Part shown: piece by piece, positions 25,021-36,335 of the stretch
Layout: each line of letters begins with the position of its first letter
Numbering within the stretch: position 1 is the stretch's first letter
DNA from: Tubiluchus corallicola
Lineage: Eukaryota > Priapulida > Priapulimorpha > Priapulimorphida > Tubiluchidae
Assembly (NCBI GenBank): GCA_030141605.1
Contig: JAQGDQ010000483.1
Span: 62,001 to 126,000 of the forward strand
Length of the DNA: 64,000 nt
Reading direction: 5' to 3'
The notes under the pieces: generated by a model
Databases searched by the model: none
Told to the model about the DNA's origin: nothing
Seen by the model: the letters and a program-made list of their open reading frames with translations, nothing else
Position numbers and translations under genes: made by a program

Positions 25021-28000
25021 TATGAAACCAATCAAATAACCACGAAAACAGCATCTGTAGATATTTATCATGGCATATCGTAGCTGGCTTTCATATATTA
25101 TAAAAGTGCCAAACAGATTACGTAAAACATGTATTCAATACCATTTCACCATTGTACCTCTATCAAACACTTGAATTGTGATTGCATAACACGAATGGGC
25201 CTGTTTCCACTATCATGCTTTGCAGTATTAGCAGCAGTGATACCATTACAGAGGCCTTAATTCTGTTATCCCCCACCCCCACCGAGACACTACATAACGG
25301 TCATAACCCCATCTAGTTTGCACTTCAGAGCTTCTATTACTCCCCCTACCGAGAGGTTACATAACCCCATCTTGCTTGCCTATATTCATTCATTCATCAC
25401 CCTGCAGTGTTTAACTTTTCACGCCTTCGATGATGTTCAGTTTGCTCTTTCACTACGTATATATAAGCATGTGGTAATGCAAGGGTGGCCTTGTTTACTA
25501 TATCAGCCATGTTAAGATACGCATCTCAGTTTGGTTTTATAAACCAGGCCGCTTAAATTACTCAACCCTGAACCGTCTGACTTCTCTGTCCAACTCTGAC
25601 CCTGATGGGTCGCAGATAATCCTTGAAATCACTAGTGTTAAGTCGACGCTCGTGCTAATGACCTCTGTCGAGTTCATGCTATTTTTGGGACATTCATAAC
25701 TGACCTGAAGTCTCTCATTCAGAATATCATGTTGATTAGCAGTCACAGAAAACTTCATTTTAAAAATTGTTGGGTGTTTGTTTTTAGTATTTGAAATGTT
25801 GCAGTGTATTTATTGTTTTTGTTTATTTATTGTTTTTCCCAGCTTTTACTTCCCTTAATTTTCTGAATAATTAGATAGTTCCAAGCTTATCCATTTGCAA
25901 GCTATGTTTTTTACCTATATTTACCTAACACAAGCTATATCCCCTACTGGTGTGCATTTTAGCGCGTTGTTTGTCAATTGCTTCTTTCTCTATTATAGTC
26001 ATTTTTTTATTTTAAATTATTATTGTGCTTTCTATAACTTTTTTGGAAATCAACATGAAAAGAGAGACCAACTTCTTAAGGGGGTATTAGTCTGTAATCC
26101 TTTGTTTAATTACCAGTGTTTGGCAGAGCTTCTTAAATGGATTTTTGTCTCATTGCTGCCTTAAAGTTGCTTGTCTGAAGAGACAAATATTGTCAGAACA
26201 ATGATAGCTGAATGGCCACAGTTTGTGCTCATCGACCGAAGTTGAGCAGCTCCTACACCAGCTAGTAAAGTGATCAGTGAGCAAGAGGAAAAATGGCTTC
26301 TGTTTGGTTTAAAATGTTTCTACATATTGACTTCGTCGTGTTAGCTTCTTCTATTTCTGTCATTTCAGGTCGGACGCACACTCATACGTTATATGACTAT
26401 GTCTGTCTCGTATCTGAGAGGATTATCTTTGAACCACCCACATTAAGCAGTGCGCGTCATTGGGCCCTGGATAACTGCTTGCAGTGTGCTTAAAAAGTTC
26501 AAACGATTGGCTGGTCAAACGTATCCATTACGCCACTATTACGTTCTACAAGTTTTTTTACTAACTGCTTTCCTATATGCTTTCTTTCACCTTCTCGACT
26601 TTGGCCTCGAGGTCCGGTGACTGCATTTCACCTGTTTTTATTAATGAAACACGAAAAAGTCAATTCATGAACACTTCCCGATTAATGCGAGTGACAGCCA
26701 GATTGGTTAACTATGACTTACGGATAACATATCTGCGGTTTGACACGATCTTAATCATTTTAGCTTTGTCTTTTTGAAGTGAACAAGGATTCAGATGCTT
26801 GACCTTGGTCCAGACTCTACTTACGTCTCTTCATTATTCCTTTCCTTCCTCTTGGATTTACCCAAACTAATTAAGATGCCGGGCACGTTTTGCCATTCCG
26901 GGCTCGTGAGCAGTCTCATTTACTGGAGAAATAAATGACTTCAAATCATTGCTTCTTGTCCAGAGACAATGTGCGCCTGATTGGACAAAAATATCAAGGA
27001 AACCCTCCAATAATAGCCCATTGCCTGGTGTAGGGAAGTTGTTACTCATGATGTAATGAAGATTCTTTAGTTATTCTTTAATGGCTGGCTAACATTGGAC
27101 ACAGCATAAAACACACATATTAAATTTTTTTCTAGGTTAGTTGCTATTACGCAGGATTCGTTAAATTTACATCCTGCAAGTCGCTTGATTTATTTCACTT
27201 CGCATTTATTACCCATGTTTGCTTAGATATTGAAGCTATGGTCCCTAACGTGAGAGATATTCTGATGTTAAAATGTCTCGTGTTTATCTCTTATACCCGA
27301 TAACTCATTAAATGTTAGAGGTTCAGGTTAACTGTTTACTGTCAGTAGTGTGACCAGCATTATAGTTTGTAACCGGTCAGCATACCGAATAGTCACTTCA
27401 ATTCTTATTTATTACCAATCATCGCCCTAAGTAAAGCCAGCACTGTGTCATAATTACGTAACAATGAAAGCAGCTTAGCAGTATCATAGTTTGTGGTGGA
27501 TTGGCCGTCAAAGCACTAAACCCGAGCCGACTATCATTTGTGTCCAGGTTTAACCCTTTAATCTGGGGATGAGCAAGCTTCTTTTTCTTATGCAAATGTC
27601 TTCGCCCCATCTAGCGTGATGGTACGCCGAGCGGGGAATACAGTTGGAGGAGCCGATTTACTGACAGACGTGACCTCTACATCGACGATTACCCGGATAA
27701 TTACGCAATCGAAGATGTGTCATATTACCTGTTTGACGTAAACGCTGTCTCAAGACAATAACTAAGCACGTCACTCCTTGTAGCAATTTTATAGATTAAA
27801 GACTCTGAACCTATATTCTCTTTTTATCGTGTGAAGTAGAAGAGTTGAACAAGTTCAAAACGTCCTGAGAGGTATTTTGAACTTCTGGTTGCCGTGGCAA
27901 CGGCGTACTTGTCTGCTTGTGAGCGGTTCAAATAAACATGGGAATTGCGTTTTAAACAAGAGAAATAAAACGGTTGTCTATGTAAAGTGCTTATACAAAT

Positions 28001-28245
28001 GCTGATGGTATCTCTTCGTGATTGTTTAAAATGATTTTTACCCTTTATAGTGGAATTCTATGCCCGTGGGTTTATATATCGTGGTGATACGATCTGCATA
28101 TGACTTACTGCAGGGGGTTTGCGATGTTATCCAGAGTCACTGCTGAAATGAAATGGTTGGTGAATGAAGTGAATTGAATTCTTTACTGTAATAAATTAGG
28201 CTGACAAACTGTGGCGAATCAGGACAAATTCCATGCTGCTGTAGA
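25021..28245. other. intronic stretch, one small ORF with good start context
   Basis: No gene is well supported. At 26293 an ATG in a very good context (AAAATGGC) opens 66 codons. It has a hydrophobic N-terminal segment (residues 8-25, including HIDFVVLASSISVIS) that looks like a signal peptide, then RTHTHT and a short Cys-containing tail. It lacks a consensus donor (TCAG|GTCGGA is poor) and a clear poly(A) signal, so a small secreted protein is only a remote possibility. Confidence 0.2.
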
Positions 28246-28400
28246 TTCAATTCAATTCAAATTTGTATTTTGGTAACTAAGACCATATAAAATACAAATA
28301 CAGTACTAAAATGAAATGAAATACAATGAAATAAAAATTACAAGAGCAAATTGGTAATTAAAATTTGTAAATGGTAAAAAAAGAGTATGTATGCCTAGCA
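28246..28400 (-). mobile_element. minus-strand retroelement 3' end with TTGAA-type tail
   Basis: On the minus strand an A/T-rich segment ends in TTTGAATTGAATTGAATC, a short pentamer tail. On the plus strand this reads GATTCAATTCAATTCAAATT. The adjoining A-rich sequence (ATGAAATGAAATACAATGAA) resembles a retroelement 3' untranslated region. A similar tail on the plus strand ends the element near 32600. No coding part was recognised. Confidence 0.4.
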
Positions 28401-29361
28401 AATCAGTTTAGGCCATCGGGATGTTCTCATTTAAGAAGTTACCAATATTAGGGGTGAACATTAGGAATTAATTTCGCTAGACCCAGCGCGGTATAGCTTT
28501 AACACCTTCTCGGAATAGTTTATTCCTTACAGAATGCATCTAAATGGCTGTTAGCGTTCCCCAAGGGTCATTCGTTGTGCCTCTTGTATATAAAATCATG
28601 TTCGCATTCTTTTCGATGGGCTGGGTTAAACACTTTTGTTGCTCGTGATTGTGACTGTAGACGCTTTTATTACTTCTGATAAGACTGTAGAACCATTTAT
28701 TGTTCAAGATGAGATTGCAAAGAACTTTGAAATGCCGCTTGCACAGAGTGTAAAATCTCCGAACAAGCCTAGTAATCAGTTAAAGGCTTAACATGACATT
28801 TTAAACTTTTCACTGCAGTTTTTATTGGGGGGGGGATACATAGACAAAAACCCGTACTCTTAGTGAAGGCTGAGAAAGTTGCAATGAAAATTTTGTGGAC
28901 ATTATTTATGTGCTTTGATTATCACTTTTACCATTTGAAAATAAAATAAAATAATGCAATGTTCACCTACTTTGTGGGTTTGGCATGAGACTCCAGCAGT
29001 CAACGGCAGGGCGTATTTAATAGTATAAATTATTGTGGCAGCACCGAGATGTAGCTCCGCTATCAAGAGTAATCCTTTAATGAGACACTGAATCACTAGA
29101 AGTGTTCTACGTACTGATGTATATTTTCTTTAAACAAAAACTGGCGGAGGGCAGATGAAAACTAACAGAAGGCACCCGTACCGTAAACTACCTTTCTGTT
29201 AACTATTCAAACCCAGCACTCCTAACGTTTCAATCACGTACCGTGACCACTCAGTTATAAACACTCTCGCCAACTTACATATTGTTCTTTATTTGTAGTT
29301 GTAGTTACTGAAAGCCATGCAGAATTGTATTGTTACCTAATTTTGTTTTCTTTTTTCTTTC
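28401..29361. other. intronic stretch, including possible promoter of exon C
   Basis: No gene is supported. A nine-base G run lies at 28827-28835. The last 150 bases would hold the leader of the short exon at 29362 and are T-rich immediately before its ATG. Confidence 0.4.
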
Positions 29362-29422
29362 ATGTTTGCTGCTCTTCCATTGGACAATATCACAAATTCA
29401 CTATCAATAACTGAATGTACAG
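29362..29422 (+). CDS. candidate alternative first coding exon C (very short)
   Basis: The ATG at 29362 opens 20 codons and ends at a near-perfect donor, ACAG|GTAAGTAAAA, after the first base (G) of a codon. Phase and final base match exons A, D, F, G and H. The peptide begins MFAALPLDNITNSL and ends SITECT; NIT is a formal N-glycosylation sequon, without evidence of secretion. A T-rich run directly precedes the ATG but no AG acceptor lies between it and the ATG, so a first exon fits better than an internal one. Such a short ORF can be chance; the quality of the donor and the shared phase are the evidence. Confidence 0.45.
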
Positions 29423-29504
29423 GTAAGTAAAAGGTTGTGCATACTGCCTTCTTTATATTGCTGTCTTTTGAAGCTGTTAAAGCTTAATTAAGATGGTGAG
29501 AACA

Positions 29505-29740
29505 TCTTCTAAGATTACCAAATGAAGCATCAGTAAGAATTGCCTTAAAAGACATTGCAAAAACCACCTGGCAAACCTAAAACAACTTGGATAGCTAAGA
29601 TAAATAAATAGCTAAAATGTTCAACCAAATCTATCTTTAGGGTTAGAACTTACGCTGTTAGAAGTGGGTGGAATACTCTGATAAATGTTGATACATGCCA
29701 ACAATAGGTGGAATGAGATTTTGAAGAAGAAGAACGCTCA
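29505..29740 (+). mobile_element. decayed C-terminal end of a non-LTR retrotransposon ORF
   Basis: In one frame the sequence reads RLPNEASVRIALKDIAK. After a frame shift it reads PPGKPKTTWIAKI, and near the end RWNEILKKK. The order RLP...AL, then GRPKTTW-like, then a WR.../KK ending is familiar from the C-termini of several LINE-type reverse transcriptase ORFs (endonuclease/RT elements). Stops and frame changes show it is dead. It lies directly downstream of exon C, so this part of the first intron took an insertion. Confidence 0.5.
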
Positions 29741-30665
29741 ATTCTTTTGTTTTTGCCAAAAAGGTGGTTAGCATCCTTTTACTGCATATCAATGACAGCA
29801 GAGTTAAGATTCTATGATTGCCATTGTTCCCCATTGGCGTTTCATCTGGAAATATGGTTAGGAGTGACCAGTATCTTTCAAATTTCTCTCTTCTTCAGCA
29901 AACGACTTCGAACGTTTGCGTCTCTATTTCTCCCTCCTTTTTGCCTGATTTTCTTCTATCGCCCCCATACGTCCGCTTAAGAAAGAAAACATTTTCAAAA
30001 TGTGATCGTAGAGCAGAAACCGACCACCACTTGCCATTGTGCTATTCTTACACTTTTATCTGGAATGTAAAGCTTCAACAATAAGTGTGCATTTATACAC
30101 CCTCAAGACGGGTCTTACAATGGCGTTTATTTTTGCACATGGACGCGTCTTTTCATGCTGAACGCTCTCTTGTGGCTGTACGTGATATTGCTAATCTGAG
30201 CAACAACAGTTTGTTGTGGGTTGGCAGACTTCCTATGACAAAAGCGAAACTAGTTTGTATAAAGTACTTAATATTGTGCCCCTGTTAGACGCAAGTCACT
30301 AGTGATATCTTTGACAGCCAGGCGCTAATTGATAATCGATTGTTCATTATCATAATTGACCATTTTGTTTTACCAATTGATAATTTAAATGTGAATGATC
30401 AGTGCTGAGGAGTGAGGAGTCCCAGTCAGTGTGGAGAAAGATTTGGTGATGTGAACGTGCATAGGTTTAGCAAAGCAGTTTTTATTGCGTGTTTAAGTGT
30501 GCACATGTTTATTTTGCTTCAATAAAAACGTAAATGTGAACGCGCCATTATTTTAGCTGAAACATCAACTAATTGCAGTTCAAATTTTTTCGCCCTAATA
30601 CTTACATGAGACAATCAACTAGGATCATGTACTGTACATAGCTGTGATTTAGCCTATTTTTTTAA
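29741..30665. other. intronic stretch, leader region of exon D
   Basis: Several short overlapping ORFs (29747, 29818, 30085) have no donor or motif. No TATA box is evident before 30666. Nothing else is recognised. Confidence 0.4.
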
Positions 30666-30714
30666 ATGACGTGGATTCGAAGATCTTTCAGACGTTTTAT
30701 CACAAGTTATGATG
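30666..30714 (+). CDS. candidate alternative first coding exon D (very short, basic)
   Basis: The ATG at 30666 (context TTAAATGA) opens 16 codons ending at GATG|GTATGT in phase 1 with a final G. The peptide is MTWIRRSFRRFITSYD: four Arg alternate with aromatic and aliphatic residues, which could make an amphipathic basic N-terminus. It is only 1.2 kb from exon C, so the two might share a regulatory region. As with exon C, its shortness means chance cannot be excluded; the shared phase and the consensus donor support it. Confidence 0.4.
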
Positions 30715-31159
30715 GTATGTAAAATAAATGTACTGAAAATGTTAAGATGCGAGTTTTTATACCCGCTGCTGTTTGTATGATCAGTCATCGTGTATCAGTA
30801 TTATATATGTGTACATATGTGTAATCATTAGAACTAGAATGTTTAAAAACAGATCGTATGGTACTCTGGTATGTCTCGTTATTTTGTTCTTTATTAACGT
30901 TTTTACTTATTAAGTGTTGGGGGTGTTAAGGTTGGCTTCTTTTGGCGAATCGTTATGGTGGTATTGAAATTCTCCAATTTTTTGTTCAATTCAAGCGATT
31001 TTCTTCATAATGTTCACGTTGAGATTTGATGATCGTCAGCAAACTGCCTGGAAAAGCTTTTCCCATTTTCTACGAGATAATATGCGGAAGCTGCTGTAAG
31101 ATTGATTCCACGTTGCCTAGCTGTGTACGTGCGCCCTTCTCCAGATGCTTATTGTATTC
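30715..31159. other. intronic stretch, no gene seen
   Basis: No supported feature. Confidence 0.45.
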
Positions 31160-31500
31160 CTAGGCTGCGCTATAGCGTGAAATGAGCACGCTTTGCACAT
31201 GCACGGCGCGCACGCACAGTCTCGCGTTTATTTCTGAATCATTTGCGCTGGGCCTCAGACTGAGTCCGGCCGTTAGCTGCAGTTTTAAACGTCTCCTGCG
31301 TCTTTCCACAACTGAAAATCTGTGTAAAACAACAGATTTACACGTACGATTCTGTAATTGCTGGAAATTTTTCAACTTGTCTTCGGCGCTTTCGGTTTTC
31401 TGCGCCTGGTGAAAGTATTTCACTGTTTTTGTGGCCGCTGCCTGATTGTGTAGTGTTAGCTGATTCCTTGTTTTGCTGTGTGAAAAACCGCAGTGTGTAA
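31160..31500. promoter_or_regulatory. CpG-richer patch, possible promoter or non-coding first exon
   Basis: This patch is richer in G+C and CpG (GCACGGCGCGCACGCACAG) than its surroundings. It is open on the minus strand for 146 codons without an ATG start, and on the plus strand from an ATG at 31182 for 76 codons. A donor-like CAGTGT|GTAAGT lies at 31498. It could be an untranslated first exon or an island promoter. The ORFs themselves have low-complexity Arg/Leu composition and no recognisable domain. Confidence 0.25.
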
Positions 31501-31690
31501 GTTTTGTACGCTGGCTACCGAGTGCTTGCTGATCAAGTGGCACGTTTTGGATAAGAATAAAGAAATTTAGTGGTAAGAATGTTATTTTTACAATGTACAC
31601 TTTAGTCTAGAATTTTAGCGCATCTTTGTTTTCCAGTATGTCACCCTTTTTCGTTATTCATACTTCTGAAATTATTCTAGCATTTTACTA

Positions 31691-32253
31691 GGACAAGGTA
31701 ACTTTAAAGATTTTCTTTTTAAAATTGGATACATACATGAAAATGCCTGTATATGTTCAGAGGAAGCACAAACAGTTGAACATTTGCTTTTTAATTGTAC
31801 TCTGGTCGATGAAAATAAAAGATTCGCGCTCGCAAATATCCTACAATCTCAGAACATTAGTAAAATTTATACCGCCCGTAACAAAAACCTGCTAGATGCT
31901 TTCACTGAGTTAGTATGTGATTCGTTTTTACAAACTTTAGCGTAAAATATTAAACTTTGCGTAACAGAACAAATCTGTAGACATCTAATTTTTCTGTTTC
32001 AAGTCACTTTTATATTATACAGGTCGTTTTGTGTAAACTAGTACTAATTGATTATAGTTGCTCTTTTATATTATTTTGAGGTACGAAATCCGTGATTTAT
32101 TGGTATATAAAGGTCTTACGAATGTAACAGCTATTTATTTACATGCTAATAGATGACCCTGCTAATAGAGGGTCAGTGTATGTATTTTATCTAAATATTT
32201 GTATATGTGTATAATTTTAAATTTTAAATAAAGAATTATAATAATAATAATGA
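31691..32253 (+). mobile_element. 5'-truncated LINE: ORF2 C-terminus plus 3' UTR
   Basis: From 31691 to the TAA at 31943-31945 the frame reads GQGNFKDFLFKIGYIHENAC, then a Cys/His pattern C-x-C...H-x4-C (ACIC, EEAQTVEHLLFNC). This matches the usual C-terminus downstream of RT or RNase H in jockey/CR1-like non-LTR elements (TGHG-like start, then a zinc-knuckle-like CxC...HLLFxC). About 300 bases of T/A-rich 3' UTR follow and end in AAATAAAG and an AATAAT tail. It is cut off at its 5' end and therefore dead, but the 84-codon frame is intact, which suggests a fairly recent insertion. Confidence 0.75.
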
Positions 32254-32274
32254 AATCGTTGAGTATCATGCGAA

Positions 32275-32606
32275 ATCGGTGAAATCGACAAGTCCTTAGA
32301 CCTAACCGCACTTATTTTCAACTCTCATTATTTTATTCTTTATAATCCTTAATTTAAAAAGCTGGAACAGATATTGCTCTTAAGTCATTTTCTTTTTTCG
32401 TTGCTGAATTATACAATGTTTAACTGTGATTTTTGTATAAGTATACTATTGTATCTTAATATTTGTCTATAAAAATAACTTTGCATAAAGCCTATAATAA
32501 TTATTTTAGTTTATGTAGCATTTGACATGTGTGTTATAATATTATTGCTTCGCCAATGTATGTTGTGTTCATGCAAATAAAATTGAATTGAGTTGAATTG
32601 ATAGCT
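32275..32606 (+). mobile_element. probable retroelement 3' UTR with ATTGA-type tail
   Basis: T/A-rich, non-coding sequence ends in CAAATAAAATTGAATTGAG and TTGAATTG, a short pentamer tail. This resembles the 3' end of a non-LTR element or SINE. It follows the LINE end at 32253 almost directly, so the two may be nested or successive insertions. No coding part is present. Confidence 0.4.
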
Positions 32607-34158
32607 TTATTTAACTCATTTTAGTTCTATAGGTTTTACAACCTCAGCTAAGTAGTGCTATTAATAATTTATAAGTCGTCACACCTGTCATCACATCGTA
32701 CATTGTTTATGTCCGACATATCACGAGTAACATAGTTTAGAGTTTTATCGCTAAACAATATACTCGCTACAAATAATAAAGCTTACCTAATTACGTAGTA
32801 CCAGATTGTACAATGTACGCAAAGAAAGTGCTCGTAATCTAGCTAATTAAGATTCTTGCATTTATTACGTTACAAAACCTACCTCTTATTCGCTTTTGTC
32901 TAATTCTGCAAAAGAAGCAGGCTGCAAGGCTAGGAATTAGTATTTCTTACGTAGGTGAAGAATTTTTAACTACCGGCCCTTTCATTTTCGAACAATGGCC
33001 ATAAACTGCTACATCGGGTCTGTAATTGCATCATTGACTCGGACTTCTGTGCAATGAAACTACGGAACTTGTGAATATTCTGCTTCGATTTAGTGTTTGG
33101 CCAATAAAAGCGCTCAAAAATCTCGTTATTTTGTCCTGATTCTGACGAATTGACTATTTTGTCCTGGGTCTGAATTACTCCCGATTACTTACTGAATTAC
33201 TACGGTTTCGTGTCTGTTTGGAGTTTTTACATGCATCTACTTCTCCTAGTAACAAGCCGTGTATAAACTTAGCATGGTTCAAAACCGATCTTTTAGGTCT
33301 AATGGTGCCAGTTTCTGGAATGCCTCCCCCCCCATGCAATCAGGTCTTGCGAAGGTTTTGAAAACTTTAGACTTCTTTTAAAGACGAATTTATTCATGGA
33401 AGCGTATATTTGAAAACAGTTTTGGAATCTATAACCAAGCTAAATTTTATTGTTATTACCATGACTGAAGTATGTAGTTTTACTGTGATGTTCACCTTTC
33501 ATAATGTAATCTAATCTGAAGTGACAATAATTTTTCGTCTTGGCAATAATTTTTTTCTATATTTTAGCTTTGCTAAATTTTGCTTGTGAAGTTTTGAAAA
33601 AGTATTTAGCTGTTATAAATCGTCATTTTAATATTAGTTTTATGTATATTTTCTTTACAATGTTCAAGCACATATTTATATTGATTTCGTGCAGTACGTT
33701 AATAAATAAACTAAACTTATAGGGAAAATTATACATGTCTGATTAAAAGAAAACTGCAATCTTATCAAAATAATCAGATACGTGTGTATCTGTTTTGCTT
33801 ATATATACATTATTTCTGTCTATGTTTAATTAAGAGTCTTAAAGCAACATAAACTCTGTCTTTCCGTGAAGCTGAGCAGACTATTTCCTGGAGCGTTTAC
33901 AGACTTAACGTATTTAAACATTTACGGGAAGCCTATGTCCTCCACGCGCTGCAGCTCTGTAGACTATTTGAAGCCATACTGCATGCTGGTATGGTTGTAT
34001 AGTTGATCAATCACCCGGTCTCTCACTCTCTGGAGGAAACTGCTGTGTAAACCTTGTCATGCTGTGTGATATGAACCGTCATTTCATGCTTTGGACACGA
34101 GATATGAGCGGCTTGCTTCCATCCTGGGGAGATCGCAATTATCCCAGGATCTTTTTAC
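32607..34158. other. intronic stretch, no gene seen
   Basis: No supported feature. The stretch is AT-rich with short non-coding ORFs. Confidence 0.45.
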
Positions 34159-34547
34159 AATAAGCCTTTACACAGTTCCAGCGATTGATGGTGATCGTGA
34201 AAAGATCAAACGTACCAGATGTACCAGACAACGCATTTGTACACGCTTGACAACGCCTCGCAGTCCATGCTGTTGTAATAGTAACACTTTTGACAGCTAG
34301 CTAGAGCTTTACCTAGTTTATTTTTTCTTGTTCCCAAGCAAAATCCTGTTACTAAGTCGTTCTATGCACAGACTAATGCATAATTAAGTAAAGTCCACGT
34401 TACTAAACTAATGTGGCTTAGGCAGACGGCTTTGCTTTACATGCATCACACGTGACGGTTGTAGTTAAGACGCGTTCCTTTAGTACACTTAACATTTGAC
34501 TTGCAGCAACTGCACGTGCGCACAATGATTCTGCGAAAAGGCTCATT
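34159..34547 (+). mobile_element. MITE-like element T1, copy 1
   Basis: The left end AATAAGCCTTTAC (34159-34171) and right end GAAAAGGCTCATT (34535-34547) are near-complementary. The interior matches the element at 36020-36335 in order, for example CAGTTCCAGCGATTGATG, TTGACAACGCCTCG and TGTAATAGTAAC, and AAAGTCCACGT further right. Copy 1 carries extra bases in its right half. No transposase is encoded. It belongs to the terminal-inverted-repeat type of non-autonomous DNA transposon. Confidence 0.7.
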
Positions 34548-34548
34548 G

Positions 34549-34573
34549 CGTGTGTGTGTGTGGGGGGGGGGGG
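34549..34573. repeat. TG repeat followed by a 12-base G run
   Basis: A GTGTGTGTG run passes into twelve consecutive G, directly beside the right end of element T1 copy 1. Simple sequence only. Confidence 0.9.
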
Positions 34574-35481
34574 TGTTTGTATATATATTGTATGCTTCTA
34601 GCGTTTATTAATACACTTTTTTGGAACACCCTGTACTTTCTAATGGCGGTCCCCCAGTAGTTTTCCTTTAATTGGTTTCACTTTTCGCTTGGCTAATTTT
34701 GTTTTATTTAAATTAAATAGAGTCTGACGCAAATGCATGTCTGAGCATGCTTGGCGTCATCCAAGATGGTTTCTAAATAAACGCAGTCAACAAATAATGT
34801 AATTTAAGTAAACAGCGTCTCTCTGTTTTCCCTGAAACTAAGCCATTCGAATATAACAACATTTTAAGAAGTGTTTTAGTTTGTCTTGTGTTTTTTCCTA
34901 TGTGTTGTAAATATCGCAAGATCTTTGTTTTTATTCTAATAAATCTGCCTTCTGTAGATGAAGCCAATAGGCAGACACATGGCCTATAATTTCTGGCTTC
35001 GCGTTACCAACTGTTCCGAAAATCCGCACCATGGCGCCGTAAATGCATTACCGCACGACAGGTGGCGTCGTAGTTCGTGATCACGTGACAGACTGTGCGT
35101 GTTTTGCGCTCGCAAGAACACGCACTCGTGTATGACGCGCAACGAGTTTTTGTTTTGTGAAGCCACTCGAATCAGGCTAACTGAAATGAGTAATCTCAGG
35201 TATCAGCGTCTCGTAATTACTTTCTAAATTTGCTCTAGGCGTTATGTAACTGCACATGCGCACTAGGGTATTAGGAGAAATGGAAACTCAGCTGTATACG
35301 AAGAATAGCTAAAGGGAAGTTTCTTTACTTATGTCTTATATTTAAATGTTTGAAATAAATGTATTGGTTTTCTGTTTGAGTAATGTTTCTTGACTGTAGT
35401 GCTGCTTGAATATGACGTCACCGCTTGTCATATGTTTGTCGTAACGCCACAAAATTCTTCCTGCTTCCTCCCAGCCCCCCC

Positions 35482-35520
<39 letters not shown>

Positions 35521-36019
35521 CTCTGTAGTGTGCTATAAATAAACAAATATTTAGAACTTTTTCTATGAACCTCAGCTGTTGCCGCGCTAACAGTTTACCC
35601 ACATATTTTCTATCTTTAACAAAAAGCGTATGCATTGCATTGCGCATTGCGCTTGTATGTCTCAATTTTTCCCTTTACAGCGTTTCTTCTAGGCTGTTAT
35701 TATGAATTCAGAACCCACATTTTGCTCGTGTTTTTTCAAACCCTTGGGGCTTAACTCTTTACAGAGATGGTCCATACTGGTTTGACAGAGCATATGGGTC
35801 GTATTAAATGTAATAAAACATCGGCGGCATCTTCATATTATATTGTTCCCTGAGGGCAACATGATAAAATGCAATGATTGGGTGAAGTGACTTGGTACAG
35901 ATATTGTGTGTAAGTTGTGTCAGTATTGCCGCTTGCTTGCTACCTTTTAACGTCTTCTGCGAATTGTTTTAAAAACATAGTTGTAATATACAAAGAAAAA
36001 ATTTAATACTTTTCGACCT
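34574..36019. other. intronic stretch with CT microsatellite
   Basis: No gene is supported. A C run and CT dinucleotide repeat lie at about 35476-35525. The minus ORF across it (35342-35665) has a repeat-derived Glu/Arg run. A start-to-donor pair in phase 1 near 35628 is only eight codons long and not called. Confidence 0.4.
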
Positions 36020-36335
36020 AATAAGCCTTTTCACAGTTCCAGCGATTGATGATGATCGCGAAACGGTCAAAGATTAGTGTACCAGGCAATGCATTTGTGT
36101 GCACTTGACAACGCCTCGTAGCCCATACTATTGTAATAGTAACCGTTTCAACAGCTTGCTAGAACCTTGCCTAGTTCATTTTTTCCTGCTTCCAAGCAAG
36201 ATACTGCTCGTAAAGTCCACGTAAAACAACTGAAGTGTGCTGAGCTGATATGGCAGACTTCTGCTGTGGTGTGCGCTTAACCTTTGACCTACAGCAAGTG
36301 CGCGTGCGCACAACGAAACTACGAAAAGGCTTATT
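36020..36335 (+). mobile_element. MITE-like element T1, copy 2
   Basis: The ends are perfect 13-bp inverted repeats: AATAAGCCTTTTC at 36020-36032 and GAAAAGGCTTATT at 36323-36335. The 316-bp body is a shorter relative of 34159-34547. Flanking bases suggest a TA-type target duplication on the left only. The short ORFs inside (36171-36391) are on both strands and not conserved in copy 1, so they are not called as genes. Confidence 0.8.

Noticed and set aside
31160-31600. 146-codon minus-strand ORF
   Set aside because: It begins at GTG, has no ATG with good context, no motif and Arg/Leu-rich low complexity. ORFs of this length are expected a few times by chance in 128 kb of strand, especially in a GC-richer patch.
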